DNA of 64,000 nt. It comes from Ramlibacter paludis. GTDB lineage: Bacteria > Pseudomonadota > Gammaproteobacteria > Burkholderiales > Burkholderiaceae_C. A program made the translations under genes and the position numbers. Every line of letters starts with the position of its first letter. Position 1 is the stretch's first letter. This document shows, one piece after another, positions 1 to 8,812 of the stretch. Under the pieces are notes generated by a model. It was not told where the DNA came from and made no database searches. It saw nothing but the letters and a program-made list of their open reading frames with translations. The stretch is taken from the NCBI RefSeq assembly GCF_022012305.1, contig NZ_JAKLTM010000002.1:620001-684000 (forward strand). Direction: 5' to 3'.

Positions 1-2
1 GC

Positions 3-2579
3 GAGCCGACCATGGACCGCCTGGTGCGCTTCCAGATCGAGCGCGGCGACTTCGGGCCCAACTTCGCCTACGTCGACGCGGTGGCGCGCGGCTACGTCGC
101 GGTGGGCGACAAGCTCGCGCCCCTGAGCGGCCCCGAGACGTACGTGCGCAAGACGCGCGACGGCCGCAGCTTCGACGTCACCACCAAGCCGCTGCCCGAT
201 GGCGGCGTGGTGCGCACCTTCACCGACATCACGGCCTACGCGCACACGCAGGAGGAGCTGGTGCACAAGCAGGCGCAGCTCGGCGCCCTGGTGCACAACC
301 TGCCGGACCGCGTCTGGCTGAAGGACGTGAACGGCACCTTCCTGCTGGCCAACCCCGCGTTCCAGCGGCGCCACGGACTCAAGGAGTCCGACATCGTGGG
401 GCGCCGGTCCGAGGACCTGTTCGGGGCGGAAACGGCGCGCCGCCAAGGCGTGTCGGACCAGCAGGCGATGGAGAGCGCCAACCCGGTGATCTACGAAGAC
501 CACCAGTTCGACGCCGACGGCGAGCTTCGCTTCACCGAGGTGGCCAAGGTGGCGATGCGCGACGAGGAAGGCCGCGCGCTCGGCCTGCTGGGCATCGCGC
601 GCGATATCACGCGGCGCAAACAGGAAGAAGCCGCGCTCATTCGCGCGAAAGAGGAAGCGCAGCTGGCCAGCGGCGCCAAGAGCCGCTTCCTTTCCAGCAT
701 GAGCCACGAGATCCGCACGCCGATGAACGCCGTGCTGGGCATGCTGAGCCTGCTGCGCACTACCGAGCTCACGCCTTCGCAGGAGGAATATGCCGGCAAG
801 GCCGAAGGCGCCGCCCGCGCCCTCCTCAGCCTGCTGAACGACATCCTGGACTTCTCCAAGATCGAAGCGGGCCAGATGCGGCTGGATCGGCGGCCGTTCT
901 CGCTGGAGCAGATGCTGGCCGACCTGTCGGTGATCCTGTCGTCCAACGTCGGCGACCGCGACCTCGAGGTGCTCTACGACCTGGATCCGCAGGTGCCCGA
1001 CGGGCTGGTGGGCGACGACATGCGGCTGCGCCAGATCCTCATCAACCTGGGCGGCAACGCGGTGAAGTTCACCGAACGCGGCGAGGTCGTGATCAGCACG
1101 CGGCTGGCGGCGCTGGAGGACGGCCACGCCAGCATCGAGTTCTCGGTGCAGGACAGCGGCATCGGCATCACGCCGGAGCAGCAGCAGAAGTTGTTCGGCG
1201 AGTTCGTGCAGGCCAGCGAAGGCACGGCCCGCAAGTACGGCGGCACCGGCCTGGGCCTGGGCATCTGCCGCCGGCTCACGGAACTGATGGATGCGAAGCT
1301 GGAGCTCGCCAGCACGCCGGGCGTGGGAAGCCGCTTCTGGTTCACGGTGCGGCTGCCGCTGGATGCCAGCCCGCACAGCACGCCGGCGCCGGCACCGGCG
1401 CGGCGGTCGTCGCAACGCGTGCTCATCGTCGACGACAACCCACTCGCGCGCGACACGCTCGCGTCGCTCTGCCGCGCGGCCGGCTGGGAGGCGGACACGG
1501 CGCAGGACGGCGCGCAGGCCTTGCTGCGCATCGAAGGCGCGGCGGCGCGCGGCCTCTCGTACGAAGCCGTGTTCGTCGACTGGGTGATGGCCGGCATGGA
1601 CGGCTGGCAGACCTGCGCCCGCATCCGATCGCTGCACCTCCCGGACAGCACCCCGCTGGTGATCATGGTGACGGCGCATGGCCGCGAGATGCTGGAGAGC
1701 CGTTCCAACCAGGACCGGTCGCTGCTCGATGGCTTCCTGGTCAAACCGGTGACGGCGGGCATGCTGCGCGCCGCGGTGCAGCGCTTTCGGCAGGCGTCAC
1801 AGCCGTCCAGCGCCGACAGCGCCGCGTCGCCGCGTCCCGGCCCACTGGCCGGCCTCCGCCTGCTGGTGGCCGAGGACAATCCAGTCAACCAGCAGATCGC
1901 CCGCGAGCTGCTGGTGCGCCAGGGCGCGCAGGTGGACGTGGCGGAAAACGGCGAGCTGGCGCTGGATGCCGTGGCCTCCGGCACGCACTACGACGCGGTC
2001 CTGATGGACGTGCAGATGCCCGTGATGGACGGCCTGGAGGCCACCCGTGCATTGCGCGCCCGCCACGACGGCGCCACCCTGCCGATCATCGCGATGACCG
2101 CCAACGCGATGGACAACGACCGCGAGGCCTGCCTGGCCGCCGGCATGAACCAGCACGTGGCCAAGCCTTTCGCCATCAACGACGTGGTGGCGGTGATCCT
2201 GCAGTGCATTAATCCTCCCGCGGATGCTCCCGCGCAACGCGCGACGTCCGCGCTCTCCGCCGGAGACTTGATCGTGTTCGATCGCGCGGACGCCGTGCGC
2301 CGCATGGGCGGCGACGAAGATCTGCTGCGCAGCGTACTGCCGGTGTTCCGCGGCAATCTCGAGGACGCGCTTCGCGACCTCGAGACGGCCACGGGCGTCC
2401 ACTTGGCGAAGCTGATGCACTCGATCAAGGGCATGGCCGCCAACGTTTCAGCCAAGGCACTGGCGGCGAAGGCCGCCGAGGCGGAGCACGCGCTACGCGC
2501 CAGACCGCAAATCGCGACACAGCCGCTGGTACGCCGCGTGCAGAATGCCATCGAAGAAGTGCTGAAGGCGATCGGCTAG
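3..2579 (+). CDS. Hybrid sensor histidine kinase/response regulator (5' partial)
   Basis: This is a phosphorelay kinase of the BarA/EvgS type, and its frame is open to the left edge, so the true start probably lies outside. Counting from the ATG at 12, the order is a PAS-like tail (about 1-78), a second PAS (about 90-200), HisKA with SHEIRTPMN (phospho-His about 232), HATPase with DSGIGI and GTGLGLGI, receiver 1 (VFVDWVM, phospho-Asp about 523), receiver 2 (LMDVQMPVMDG, phospho-Asp about 666) and a C-terminal Hpt domain (HSIKGMAANV, His about 803). No transmembrane segment is visible in the part present. The second receiver has the classic pattern, while the first has DW in place of the usual DxxMP motif. 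The stimulus and the final response regulator cannot be told from the window. Confidence 0.93.
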   Translation, partial: EPTMDRLVRFQIERGDFGPNFAYVDAVARGYVAVGDKLAPLSGPETYVRKTRDGRSFDVTTKPLPDGGVVRTFTDITAYAHTQEELVHKQAQLGALVHNLPDRVWLKDVNGTFLLANPAFQRRHGLKESDIVGRRSEDLFGAETARRQGVSDQQAMESANPVIYEDHQFDADGELRFTEVAKVAMRDEEGRALGLLGIARDITRRKQEEAALIRAKEEAQLASGAKSRFLSSMSHEIRTPMNAVLGMLSLLRTTELTPSQEEYAGKAEGAARALLSLLNDILDFSKIEAGQMRLDRRPFSLEQMLADLSVILSSNVGDRDLEVLYDLDPQVPDGLVGDDMRLRQILINLGGNAVKFTERGEVVISTRLAALEDGHASIEFSVQDSGIGITPEQQQKLFGEFVQASEGTARKYGGTGLGLGICRRLTELMDAKLELASTPGVGSRFWFTVRLPLDASPHSTPAPAPARRSSQRVLIVDDNPLARDTLASLCRAAGWEADTAQDGAQALLRIEGAAARGLSYEAVFVDWVMAGMDGWQTCARIRSLHLPDSTPLVIMVTAHGREMLESRSNQDRSLLDGFLVKPVTAGMLRAAVQRFRQASQPSSADSAASPRPGPLAGLRLLVAEDNPVNQQIARELLVRQGAQVDVAENGELALDAVASGTHYDAVLMDVQMPVMDGLEATRALRARHDGATLPIIAMTANAMDNDREACLAAGMNQHVAKPFAINDVVAVILQCINPPADAPAQRATSALSAGDLIVFDRADAVRRMGGDEDLLRSVLPVFRGNLEDALRDLETATGVHLAKLMHSIKGMAANVSAKALAAKAAEAEHALRARPQIATQPLVRRVQNAIEEVLKAIG

Positions 2580-2599
2580 GCAAGCCCTCCGCATTCACC

Positions 2600-3682
2600 G
2601 ATCATTCGAAGCCATAAACACGAGTCATCCCCAGCCGGCGCAAGACCGGCGAATTCTGTTCCTGGATTACCTGCGGATCGTCACCTTCACCAGCGTTCTG
2701 ATCGGGCACAAGTTCTACCCGGACCTCGAAAGTCTGGTCCCCGGGACCGGGTTCCTGGCGTTCGCCGGCCACGCTCTGCTGCAGTTCGTCCACTTTGGCG
2801 GCGGCGGCGTGGTGGTCTTCTTTTTCGTGTCGGGATACATCATTACCCACGTGCTCCAGACCGAGCACACGGTGGAGTTCCTGGTGAAACGCGTGTTCCG
2901 CATCTACTCGCTCTACGTGACCGCGGTGTTGATCCATTCCATCGTCCTGCTTCTGCTCGGTGCACCCGTGCCCTGGGGCATCTTGCTGCCCCAGGTGCTT
3001 CTCATTGGTGATTTCTTCGGCACACCGTACGCCCTGGCCCGCGTGGAGTAGACGATCAAACTCGAAGTCGTGTTCTAAGTGCTGATGGCGTCGGCCTTCA
3101 CGATGAGGCAGCTCGCGCGGTTCAACACGCTTCTCTCCTATAGGCTCATCGCACTGGTTCCGGTCCTGGGCTTGCTCGGGCAGCTCCCTGCCCGAGGCCA
3201 GTTGCCGGGTTACTTCACGCTCTACTTTCCATTCCTGCTGATCGGGTCCCTGGCTTACCTCGTGGAACACGGCAAGGCAAGCCGCGTTGCACTGGTCGCG
3301 ATCGTTTGCCTGTGCTGACCCAGTACCACTGGTTCATCCCCATCTGGCACCCGCTGTTCATAGGCGCACACTTCGCTGCACTTGCGCTCGCCCTGTCTTT
3401 CTTCGCCTCGGCCATGCGCGGCATCTTCACCGGCACGGGCGCGGTTTTCCTGCTGTCAGAGCTGACCTTCAGCGTCTATCTGTTTCACAACTGGCGACCA
3501 TCTCGCCAACGGCCTCTAAGCTGATGGGCCTCGGGCCGACGCCGGCCCGCCCGCTGGCGGTGCCAGTTCTTGGATTGCTGTGCTGGTGCATGGTCAGGCT
3601 CGTGGAAAAGCCGAGCATCCGCATTGGCTGGGCATTGTTGCGGAGGACCAGGTTTCGCGGACTTCGAAGGCGCAGGCATTAA
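2600..3682 (+). pseudogene. Decayed acyltransferase-3 family membrane protein
   Basis: Reading from about 2653 gives LFLDYLRIVTFTSVLIGHKF and then several hydrophobic helices with FFFVSGYIITH, typical of the acyltransferase-3 (OafA/NodX-like) family that acylates extracytoplasmic sugars. No ATG opens the frame. In the family's conserved W-T-x-x-x-E-x-x-FY segment, TAG at 3049-3051 replaces the expected Trp and TAA at 3076-3078 replaces the expected Tyr. The reading frame then shifts near 3306 (LTQYHWFIP segment) and again near 3490 (after SVYLFHNW), and the last helices end at 3682. With two stops and two shifts it cannot make a full protein. Membership of the family is clear from the order of the pieces. 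Confidence 0.8.
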
Positions 3683-3693
3683 TCCGCTGAGCC

Positions 3694-3842
3694 CCGAAAG
3701 GGTGTCGGCCAAGGCGCTGGCGGCGCAGGAGGCGGCAGCGGAGCAGGTGGTGCGCGCAGGCTCGGCGCAGGACACTGCGCCGCTGGCGAAGCGGATGTGC
3801 GAGGCGATCGAGCCCATGCTGCGCGAGATCGGCGGCGCGTGA
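3694..3842 (+). pseudogene. C-terminal Hpt-domain fragment of a hybrid kinase
   Basis: The translation from about 3694 contains RVSAKALAAQEAAAEQVVRA and ends LREIGGA. It is clearly alike to the end of the kinase at 3-2579 (NVSAKALAAKAAEAEHALRA through to the final IG). It has no start codon, no phospho-His helix and no upstream kinase domains, so it is a remnant of a second, related kinase or of an ancestral version of the same gene. The decayed acyltransferase lies between the intact kinase and this tail. Confidence 0.6.
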
Positions 3843-3855
3843 ACGCCGTCGAGCG

Positions 3856-4614
3856 CTATCTGCGCGCGCTGCAGAAGTAACCCAGGGGATCCTCCCGGCC
3901 TCCCAGCTTGAGCGCGCCGGACACGTGCGCAAGGGCCACCATGCATGCGGCAAGCGCGCCAAACAGGAAACCGAATGGCAGCTTCAGCAGGAAGTTCTTT
4001 GGCGACACCGACTTCAGCAGCCGGATCGCCAGCACCAGCAGCTTGTTGGCGATCACCCCCACGTCGTCCCCGCGCTCCTGCACCTCGACGTCGCCGAACC
4101 CCTGCGCCGCCAGCATCGACTGCAGCCGCTCGCTCGTGAAACGGTGGAAGTCATGCGGGATGTGGTGCCGGCGCGCCGACCACGGCACGGTCATCAGCAG
4201 CGTCGCCCCGGGCTTCAGCACGCGGGCGATTTCCGCCAGCAGGCCCTCGGGATCTTCCGCATGCTCCAGCACTTCGATGCACAGAGCCGCATCGAAGCTC
4301 TGGTCCGCGAAAGGAATGTGCTTGCCGTCGTAGTAGGTGATGTCGTCGCCGTGCGCCATGCCGAAGTCGCCCGCGTTGGCGACGTCGAGGCCCATGTACC
4401 GGCAATGCGCGGGCAGCCATCCGCGCCACGGGGACTGGCCGGCGCCGACGTCGAGCACGACGCCGGGCGGCAATTGCGCCAGCGCTGGGCGCAGCGCCCT
4501 GACGATCGTGGCGAGCTGGAGGTCGACGACGCACCGCAGGGCAAATTTCCACGGGGCCGCACCCGGAATGACGACCGGGACGGGCTTGAAGCCTTCGCGC
4601 TCGGCGGGGTTCAT
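3856..4614 (-). CDS. Class I SAM-dependent methyltransferase
   Basis: This 252-residue methyltransferase has the SAM-binding motif VVLDVGAGQSPWRG, a post-I acidic region (MGLDVANAGD), and the EVLEHAEDPEGLL and VLKPGATLLMTVPW motifs of the Methyltransf_11/25 fold. The C-terminal 50 residues are hydrophobic (about LPFGFLFGALAACMVALA), suggesting contact with the membrane or with a lipid-linked glycan. The ATG at 4614 overlaps the stop of the GtrA gene (ATGA), so it is the last gene of the glycan operon. The substrate is unknown; modification of a sugar or lipid-linked oligosaccharide is inferred from its neighbours. Confidence 0.85.
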   Translation of the reverse strand: MNPAEREGFKPVPVVIPGAAPWKFALRCVVDLQLATIVRALRPALAQLPPGVVLDVGAGQSPWRGWLPAHCRYMGLDVANAGDFGMAHGDDITYYDGKHIPFADQSFDAALCIEVLEHAEDPEGLLAEIARVLKPGATLLMTVPWSARRHHIPHDFHRFTSERLQSMLAAQGFGDVEVQERGDDVGVIANKLLVLAIRLLKSVSPKNFLLKLPFGFLFGALAACMVALAHVSGALKLGGREDPLGYFCSARR

Positions 4615-5003
4615 TGCGCAGATCCGGTGAAGACCAGGTAGCGCATCATCAGGTACGACAGGACCGCCAGGGGCACCGTCACCACTGCCTGGGCCAGGAT
4701 CACGCCCAGCCCGCGAAACGCCAGCAGTTCGATCAGGCCCAGATTGGTGAGATACACCACCGCGTAGCAGGCCACGAACCAGGGGAAGTTGCGGCACGAC
4801 AACTGGCGGAACGCGTAACCTCCGATGGTCACGTAATTGAAGACCACGCCGGCCAGGACGCCGGCCAGCAATGCGCCCCAGACCGGCACGCCCAGCAGGA
4901 TGGCCCCGGAATAGACCACGAAGCCGAAGGCCGTGTTGGCGATACCGGCCAGCACGAAACGCGCGGCCGTGTGCCGTTCCAGGAAGCCGCGCAGGCTGGC
5001 CAT
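4611..5003 (-). CDS. GtrA-family membrane protein
   Basis: This small protein of 130 residues has four predicted transmembrane helices (RFVLAGIANTAFGFVVYSG, the following GALLAGVLAGVVFNYV, FVACYAVVYLTNL and ILAQAVVTVPLAVLSYLMM). The GIANTAFGF...FNY...YAF pattern is that of GtrA proteins, which are thought to help move polyprenyl-phosphate-linked sugars across the inner membrane. The start is either ATG 5003 or the preceding GTG 5006; both overlap the stop of the upstream methyltransferase. GtrA proteins usually act with a GtrB-type GT2 enzyme, and one is encoded two genes upstream (5938-7902). Confidence 0.88.
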   Translation of the reverse strand: MASLRGFLERHTAARFVLAGIANTAFGFVVYSGAILLGVPVWGALLAGVLAGVVFNYVTIGGYAFRQLSCRNFPWFVACYAVVYLTNLGLIELLAFRGLGVILAQAVVTVPLAVLSYLMMRYLVFTGSAQ

Positions 5004-5935
5004 CACGCCCGGTCGCCTGCGGCGCCGCCCGGCTTCCTGCCGACCGCGATCAGGTTGCCGACATTGGCGGCCAGCTTCATCTGCGCCAGCCCGCTACTGC
5101 GCATCACAGCGTCGCACGCCCTCTTCAGTGCCGCGGGCACCGGCGTCAGGCGCATCCAGTACCGCAGCGAATACCGGTTGCGGAAAGCCCGCACCCGAAA
5201 TCGCTCGTAGCCCACGCCGTCGAACAGGTAGCGAAGGCTGTCGCTCGAGAACAGCTGGAGGTGTTCGATGTCGATGATCGGTGAGCGCCGCCCCAGCAGG
5301 CGGTTGACCGGCGCGTGGTAGTCGTGGGTGACGGTCACGAAGGCGCCGCCGGGACGCAACAGGCGCAGGGCCGCGCGGGCCACCGCGGCGGGGTCGCGCA
5401 CGTGCTCCATGGTCATGAAGCAGCAGATCAGGTCGAAGGACTCCGGCTCGAAGTCGGCCGGGTCGAACATGCCGGCGCGGATCCATGCCTGGCGGTGCGG
5501 TGGCGCCGCTGCGATGGCGGCGGCGGACGGCTCGACCCCCACGACATCCCGGAAACCCTCGCCCTGCAGGTGCTCCAGGAAGACGCCGGTGCCGGTGCCG
5601 ATCTCCAGCGCGCGTCCCCGGGACCCGAGGCCGTCGAGCACCGGGCGGATGGCGCGGATGTACGCGGCCGCAGCGTCGTTGGCTTCCTCGGAGCTGTCGT
5701 AGCTGGCGGTGTGGTACGCCTGCGCGAGTTCATCGGCGCCGGGCGGCTGGTCGGCGTAGACCAGGTCGCAGGTGGGGCACTGCACCAGCCGGTGGCACAT
5801 GAACTCCGGCACCTTGCGCGAAGCGAAGCTGAATTCGGACAGGCGAGACCGGTCCAGGTTCTCTTCGAGGAACAGGCGCGCCCGCGCCGCGGGAGTGCCG
5901 CACACGGGACAGGCGCGGGACGCGGAATGCTGCAC
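5003..5935 (-). CDS. SAM-dependent methyltransferase with N-terminal zinc-ribbon motif
   Basis: The protein has 310 residues. The N-terminus carries CPVCGTP and, about 45 residues later, CPTCDLVY, the two Cys pairs of the putative zinc-binding segment found in sugar C-methyltransferase-like proteins. It is followed by a SAM fold (ALEIGTGTGVFLEHL, FMTMEHVRDP, LRPGGAFVTVTHDYHAPVN). The start was set at GTG 5935 because it is 3 bases after the stop of the upstream gene and keeps the first Cys pair; the first in-frame ATG would remove it. It probably modifies a nucleotide- or lipid-linked sugar made by this operon. Confidence 0.82.
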   Translation of the reverse strand: MQHSASRACPVCGTPAARARLFLEENLDRSRLSEFSFASRKVPEFMCHRLVQCPTCDLVYADQPPGADELAQAYHTASYDSSEEANDAAAAYIRAIRPVLDGLGSRGRALEIGTGTGVFLEHLQGEGFRDVVGVEPSAAAIAAAPPHRQAWIRAGMFDPADFEPESFDLICCFMTMEHVRDPAAVARAALRLLRPGGAFVTVTHDYHAPVNRLLGRRSPIIDIEHLQLFSSDSLRYLFDGVGYERFRVRAFRNRYSLRYWMRLTPVPAALKRACDAVMRSSGLAQMKLAANVGNLIAVGRKPGGAAGDRA

Positions 5936-5937
5936 GC

Positions 5938-7902
5938 TCAGTACGCCTTGCCGTCCGGCAGCAGGTTGGTGGACTCGCCGTGGCGGATCAACGCGGCGCG
6001 GATCAGGCGGGGCCGCCCCTTCACCTCGGCCATGATCTTGGCGATGTACTCGCCCACCAAGCCGATGGCAAACAGGTTCAGCGAGCCGAACAGGAGGATG
6101 AGGATCATCAACGTGGTCACGCCGCGCGGCGCGATGTCCGGGATGAACAGGCGCAGCAACGCGACGACGACGGCGACCACCATCGACACGCCGAACAGAA
6201 CGACGCCGAGGCTGGTCAACATGGTCAAGGGCGTGTTGCTGAAGGAAAAAATGCCCTTCTTGGCCCAGTCGATGTTCTTGAGGAAGCTGTTGGTGGTGAC
6301 GCCGAACATGCGCTCGGGCCGCACGTAGTCGACGCCGGTCTGGCGGAAGCCCACGTAGGCGCGCAGCCCGCGCACGAACAGGTCGCGCTCCGGGCAATTC
6401 AACAGCCAGCCCATGACGCGGCGGTCGATCAGCGAGAAGTCGCCGGCGTCCAGCGGAATCTTCACGTAGCTGAAGAGCGCGAACAGCCGGTAGAAGGCCT
6501 TGTACATCAGGCCCCAGTGCCACGGCATGTCGCGCTTGATGCGGCGGCCGTAGACGACGTCCCAGCCCTCTTCCCACTTGGTGTAGAACTGCTCGATCAA
6601 CTCGGGCGGGTCCTGCAGGTCGCCGTCCAGCAGCACGACCGCGTCCTTGGTGGACAACTCCATGCCGCTGCGGAAAGCCATCTGCGAGCCGAAGTTGCGC
6701 GAGTGCGTGATGCCCAGCACGTGCGGGTCGCGCTGGCTGATCTCGCGGATCACCTGCGCCGAGTCGTCGGGGCTGCCGTCGTTGACGAAGATGATCTCGT
6801 AGTCGACGCCCAGCCGGCGGAAGGTGTCGGTCAGGCGGCGGTGCATCACCGGGATCGCCGGCTCGTCCTTGTAGCAGGCGATGATGGCCGAGACGCTGCG
6901 CTTGCGGGCGGCGCCGCCCTTCTTGGTCAGCGCGGACATGTCAGCGTCGGACAGCGACTGCACCCAGTTGGCGCTGGCCCGCAAGCCCTCGCGCAAGCCG
7001 ATCTCCGCCGTCCACCCGAGTTGCTCGCGCGCCTTGCGCGCATCGGCGTACCACTCCGCCAAGTCCCAGGCGCGGCCCTCCATGGCGCCGAACCGCGGCG
7101 CCTCGGCGACCTGGAATTCCTCGCGCACCAAGCCGGCCAGCTGCTCGATGGTAGTCTTGGCGCCGCTGCCGATGTTGAAATGCTCGCCGTAGAAGGCGGG
7201 GTTCATCTTGGCGGCCGCCAGGATGAAGGCGGCACAGACGTCGTCGACGTGCACGAAGTCGCGCGAGGTGCGCGCGTCCACGAACGGCGGCAGCGTGCCC
7301 TGGAGCGCCTTGCGCAGCACATTGGGAATCAGCCGGGACGTGTCTTCCAGCGGCCCGTACACCGAGTACAGGCGCAGGTTCACACAGGGAAACGCATTCT
7401 GCTTGCCGGCGAACGCCAGGTAGTTGGCCACGGCCACCTTGGAGACCGAATAGGCGCTGTTAGGCACGCAGATGCTGTCTTCGAGCGGGGCCGTGCAGTT
7501 GCTGCCGTACTCCGAGGAGCTGCCGGCATGCACGAAGGCGGCGATGTTGCGCGGCGCCAGATGCTCCACCAGGTTGATCACCGACAGGAAGTTGGTCTGG
7601 TAGATCAGGGTGGCCTCTGTTTCGAAGGAGTAGGCACCGAAGGCCACGCAGTCGAACACCGTCTCGGGCGCGATGCTGGCCACCAGGTTCTTCACCGCCG
7701 CCGGGTCGTTCAGGTCGGCGGCGATCACGCGCTCGTCGCGCGCTCCGGCCAGGCGCCAGTTCCTTTCGCGCCGCACTACGCCGAACACGTCGTTGCGTAC
7801 GGCGCTGATCTTCGCGAACAGGTTGGCGCCGATGAAGCCGGAGGCGCCCGTGACCAGGACGGGGCCGCGCAGGGCCTTGATGAAATCGTTCAGCTGCGAC
7901 AT
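5938..7902 (-). CDS. Fused NAD-dependent sugar epimerase/dehydratase and GT2 glycosyltransferase
   Basis: The protein has 654 residues in two halves. Residues 1 to about 320 are an extended SDR sugar epimerase/dehydratase (GASGFIG at 19-25, catalytic Y151-x3-K155, DFVHVDDV near 215). From about 336 it is a GT2 transferase of the GtrB/ArnC/DPM type (VNDGSPDDS, DGDLQDPPE at 426-434) with two C-terminal membrane helices (about 560-585 and 596-618), the usual topology of polyprenyl-phosphate glycosyltransferases. A single chain could thus remodel a nucleotide sugar and transfer it to undecaprenyl phosphate for GtrA to flip. The ATG at 7902 is 1 base past the upstream stop; there is no frameshift between the halves. 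Confidence 0.88.
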   Translation of the reverse strand: MSQLNDFIKALRGPVLVTGASGFIGANLFAKISAVRNDVFGVVRRERNWRLAGARDERVIAADLNDPAAVKNLVASIAPETVFDCVAFGAYSFETEATLIYQTNFLSVINLVEHLAPRNIAAFVHAGSSSEYGSNCTAPLEDSICVPNSAYSVSKVAVANYLAFAGKQNAFPCVNLRLYSVYGPLEDTSRLIPNVLRKALQGTLPPFVDARTSRDFVHVDDVCAAFILAAAKMNPAFYGEHFNIGSGAKTTIEQLAGLVREEFQVAEAPRFGAMEGRAWDLAEWYADARKAREQLGWTAEIGLREGLRASANWVQSLSDADMSALTKKGGAARKRSVSAIIACYKDEPAIPVMHRRLTDTFRRLGVDYEIIFVNDGSPDDSAQVIREISQRDPHVLGITHSRNFGSQMAFRSGMELSTKDAVVLLDGDLQDPPELIEQFYTKWEEGWDVVYGRRIKRDMPWHWGLMYKAFYRLFALFSYVKIPLDAGDFSLIDRRVMGWLLNCPERDLFVRGLRAYVGFRQTGVDYVRPERMFGVTTNSFLKNIDWAKKGIFSFSNTPLTMLTSLGVVLFGVSMVVAVVVALLRLFIPDIAPRGVTTLMILILLFGSLNLFAIGLVGEYIAKIMAEVKGRPRLIRAALIRHGESTNLLPDGKAY

Positions 7903-7903
7903 T

Positions 7904-8812
7904 TCAATCCACGTCCAGTGCGGCAAGCAGGCTCGCCGGGTCCAGTCCCGACTGCCGGCGGAGCCAGGCCTGAGAGCCGTACCGCTCGTAGTGATGGGCC
8001 TTGGCGTGCAGGTGCGTGAACCGGCGGGTCGCCACGCCCTGCCGCGCCAGGTGCAGCAGCAGTTGCGAAGCGAAACCGCCCTGGGCGACGTGTTCCTCCG
8101 CAACGGCCAAGTGCTGCGTTGACCGGAGCTGCGTCAGGAATTCCGCGGGGACGGTGTTCGCAGTCACGGGTAATTCGGCGACAGCCCACAAGCGTGGACG
8201 CCGGCCCGCAGGCACGTCGGCGCAAGCCTGGATGTAGGTGCCTGCCAGCGGGCCCACGGCCGCGAGCACCGGGCCGTCACCCTCGGTCAGCTGGCGCCAC
8301 GGCGCATAGGCCGGCACCGCGTAGCCCGCGGGCGGCTCGCCGCGTCCCAGCCGCACGTAGCAAGCTGTCGGCGACGCCCCGGCGCGCTCGATCACAGCTG
8401 GCACGTCCTCGTCGAAAACGGGCGCGAAGACCGCCATGTCCGGCAAGGTGAGCAGCACGCCATAGTCCTCGATGGCATGGTGCGTCGCGCCCATCACGCC
8501 ATAGCCGTAGCCGCCACCGTTGCCGATCAACCTGACCGGCAGACGGTGGAAGGCGACGTCGTTGCGGATCTGTTCGAAGGGCCGTGCATAGACGAAGGGG
8601 GCGATGCTGTAGGCCCACGTGTCCAGTCCCTGGCGCGCCAATGCGGCCGCCACGGTGACCATGTTCTGCTCGGCCACGCCGGCGTTGATGAAGCGCTGCC
8701 CCATGGCCGCCTGCAGCGGCTCCAGCGCCATGAAACCCAAGTCGCCGGTGAGGAACACCATGCGCGGGTCGGCCGAGCGCGCCACGAGCGCGTCGCAAAG
8801 CTGCTTTCTCAT
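7904..8812 (-). CDS. Transketolase C-terminal subunit
   Basis: At 302 residues this is the pyrimidine-binding plus C-terminal part of a two-subunit transketolase. It has AGVAEQNMVTVAAALA, the conserved Glu region that activates thiamine diphosphate, followed by a C-terminal domain (HLAVAEEHVAQGGFASQLL). The start codon overlaps the stop of the N-terminal subunit gene (ATGA), indicating coupled translation. Within a glycan operon it probably transfers a two-carbon unit in making an unusual sugar rather than serving central metabolism; that role is inferred. Confidence 0.88.
   Translation of the reverse strand: MRKQLCDALVARSADPRMVFLTGDLGFMALEPLQAAMGQRFINAGVAEQNMVTVAAALARQGLDTWAYSIAPFVYARPFEQIRNDVAFHRLPVRLIGNGGGYGYGVMGATHHAIEDYGVLLTLPDMAVFAPVFDEDVPAVIERAGASPTACYVRLGRGEPPAGYAVPAYAPWRQLTEGDGPVLAAVGPLAGTYIQACADVPAGRRPRLWAVAELPVTANTVPAEFLTQLRSTQHLAVAEEHVAQGGFASQLLLHLARQGVATRRFTHLHAKAHHYERYGSQAWLRRQSGLDPASLLAALDVD

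Noticed and set aside
5003-6577. A single long protein spanning the methyltransferase and the 3' part of the upstream fusion gene
   Set aside because: The part before 5935 is an out-of-frame shadow of the glycosyltransferase; the Cys-pair methyltransferase begins at GTG 5935.
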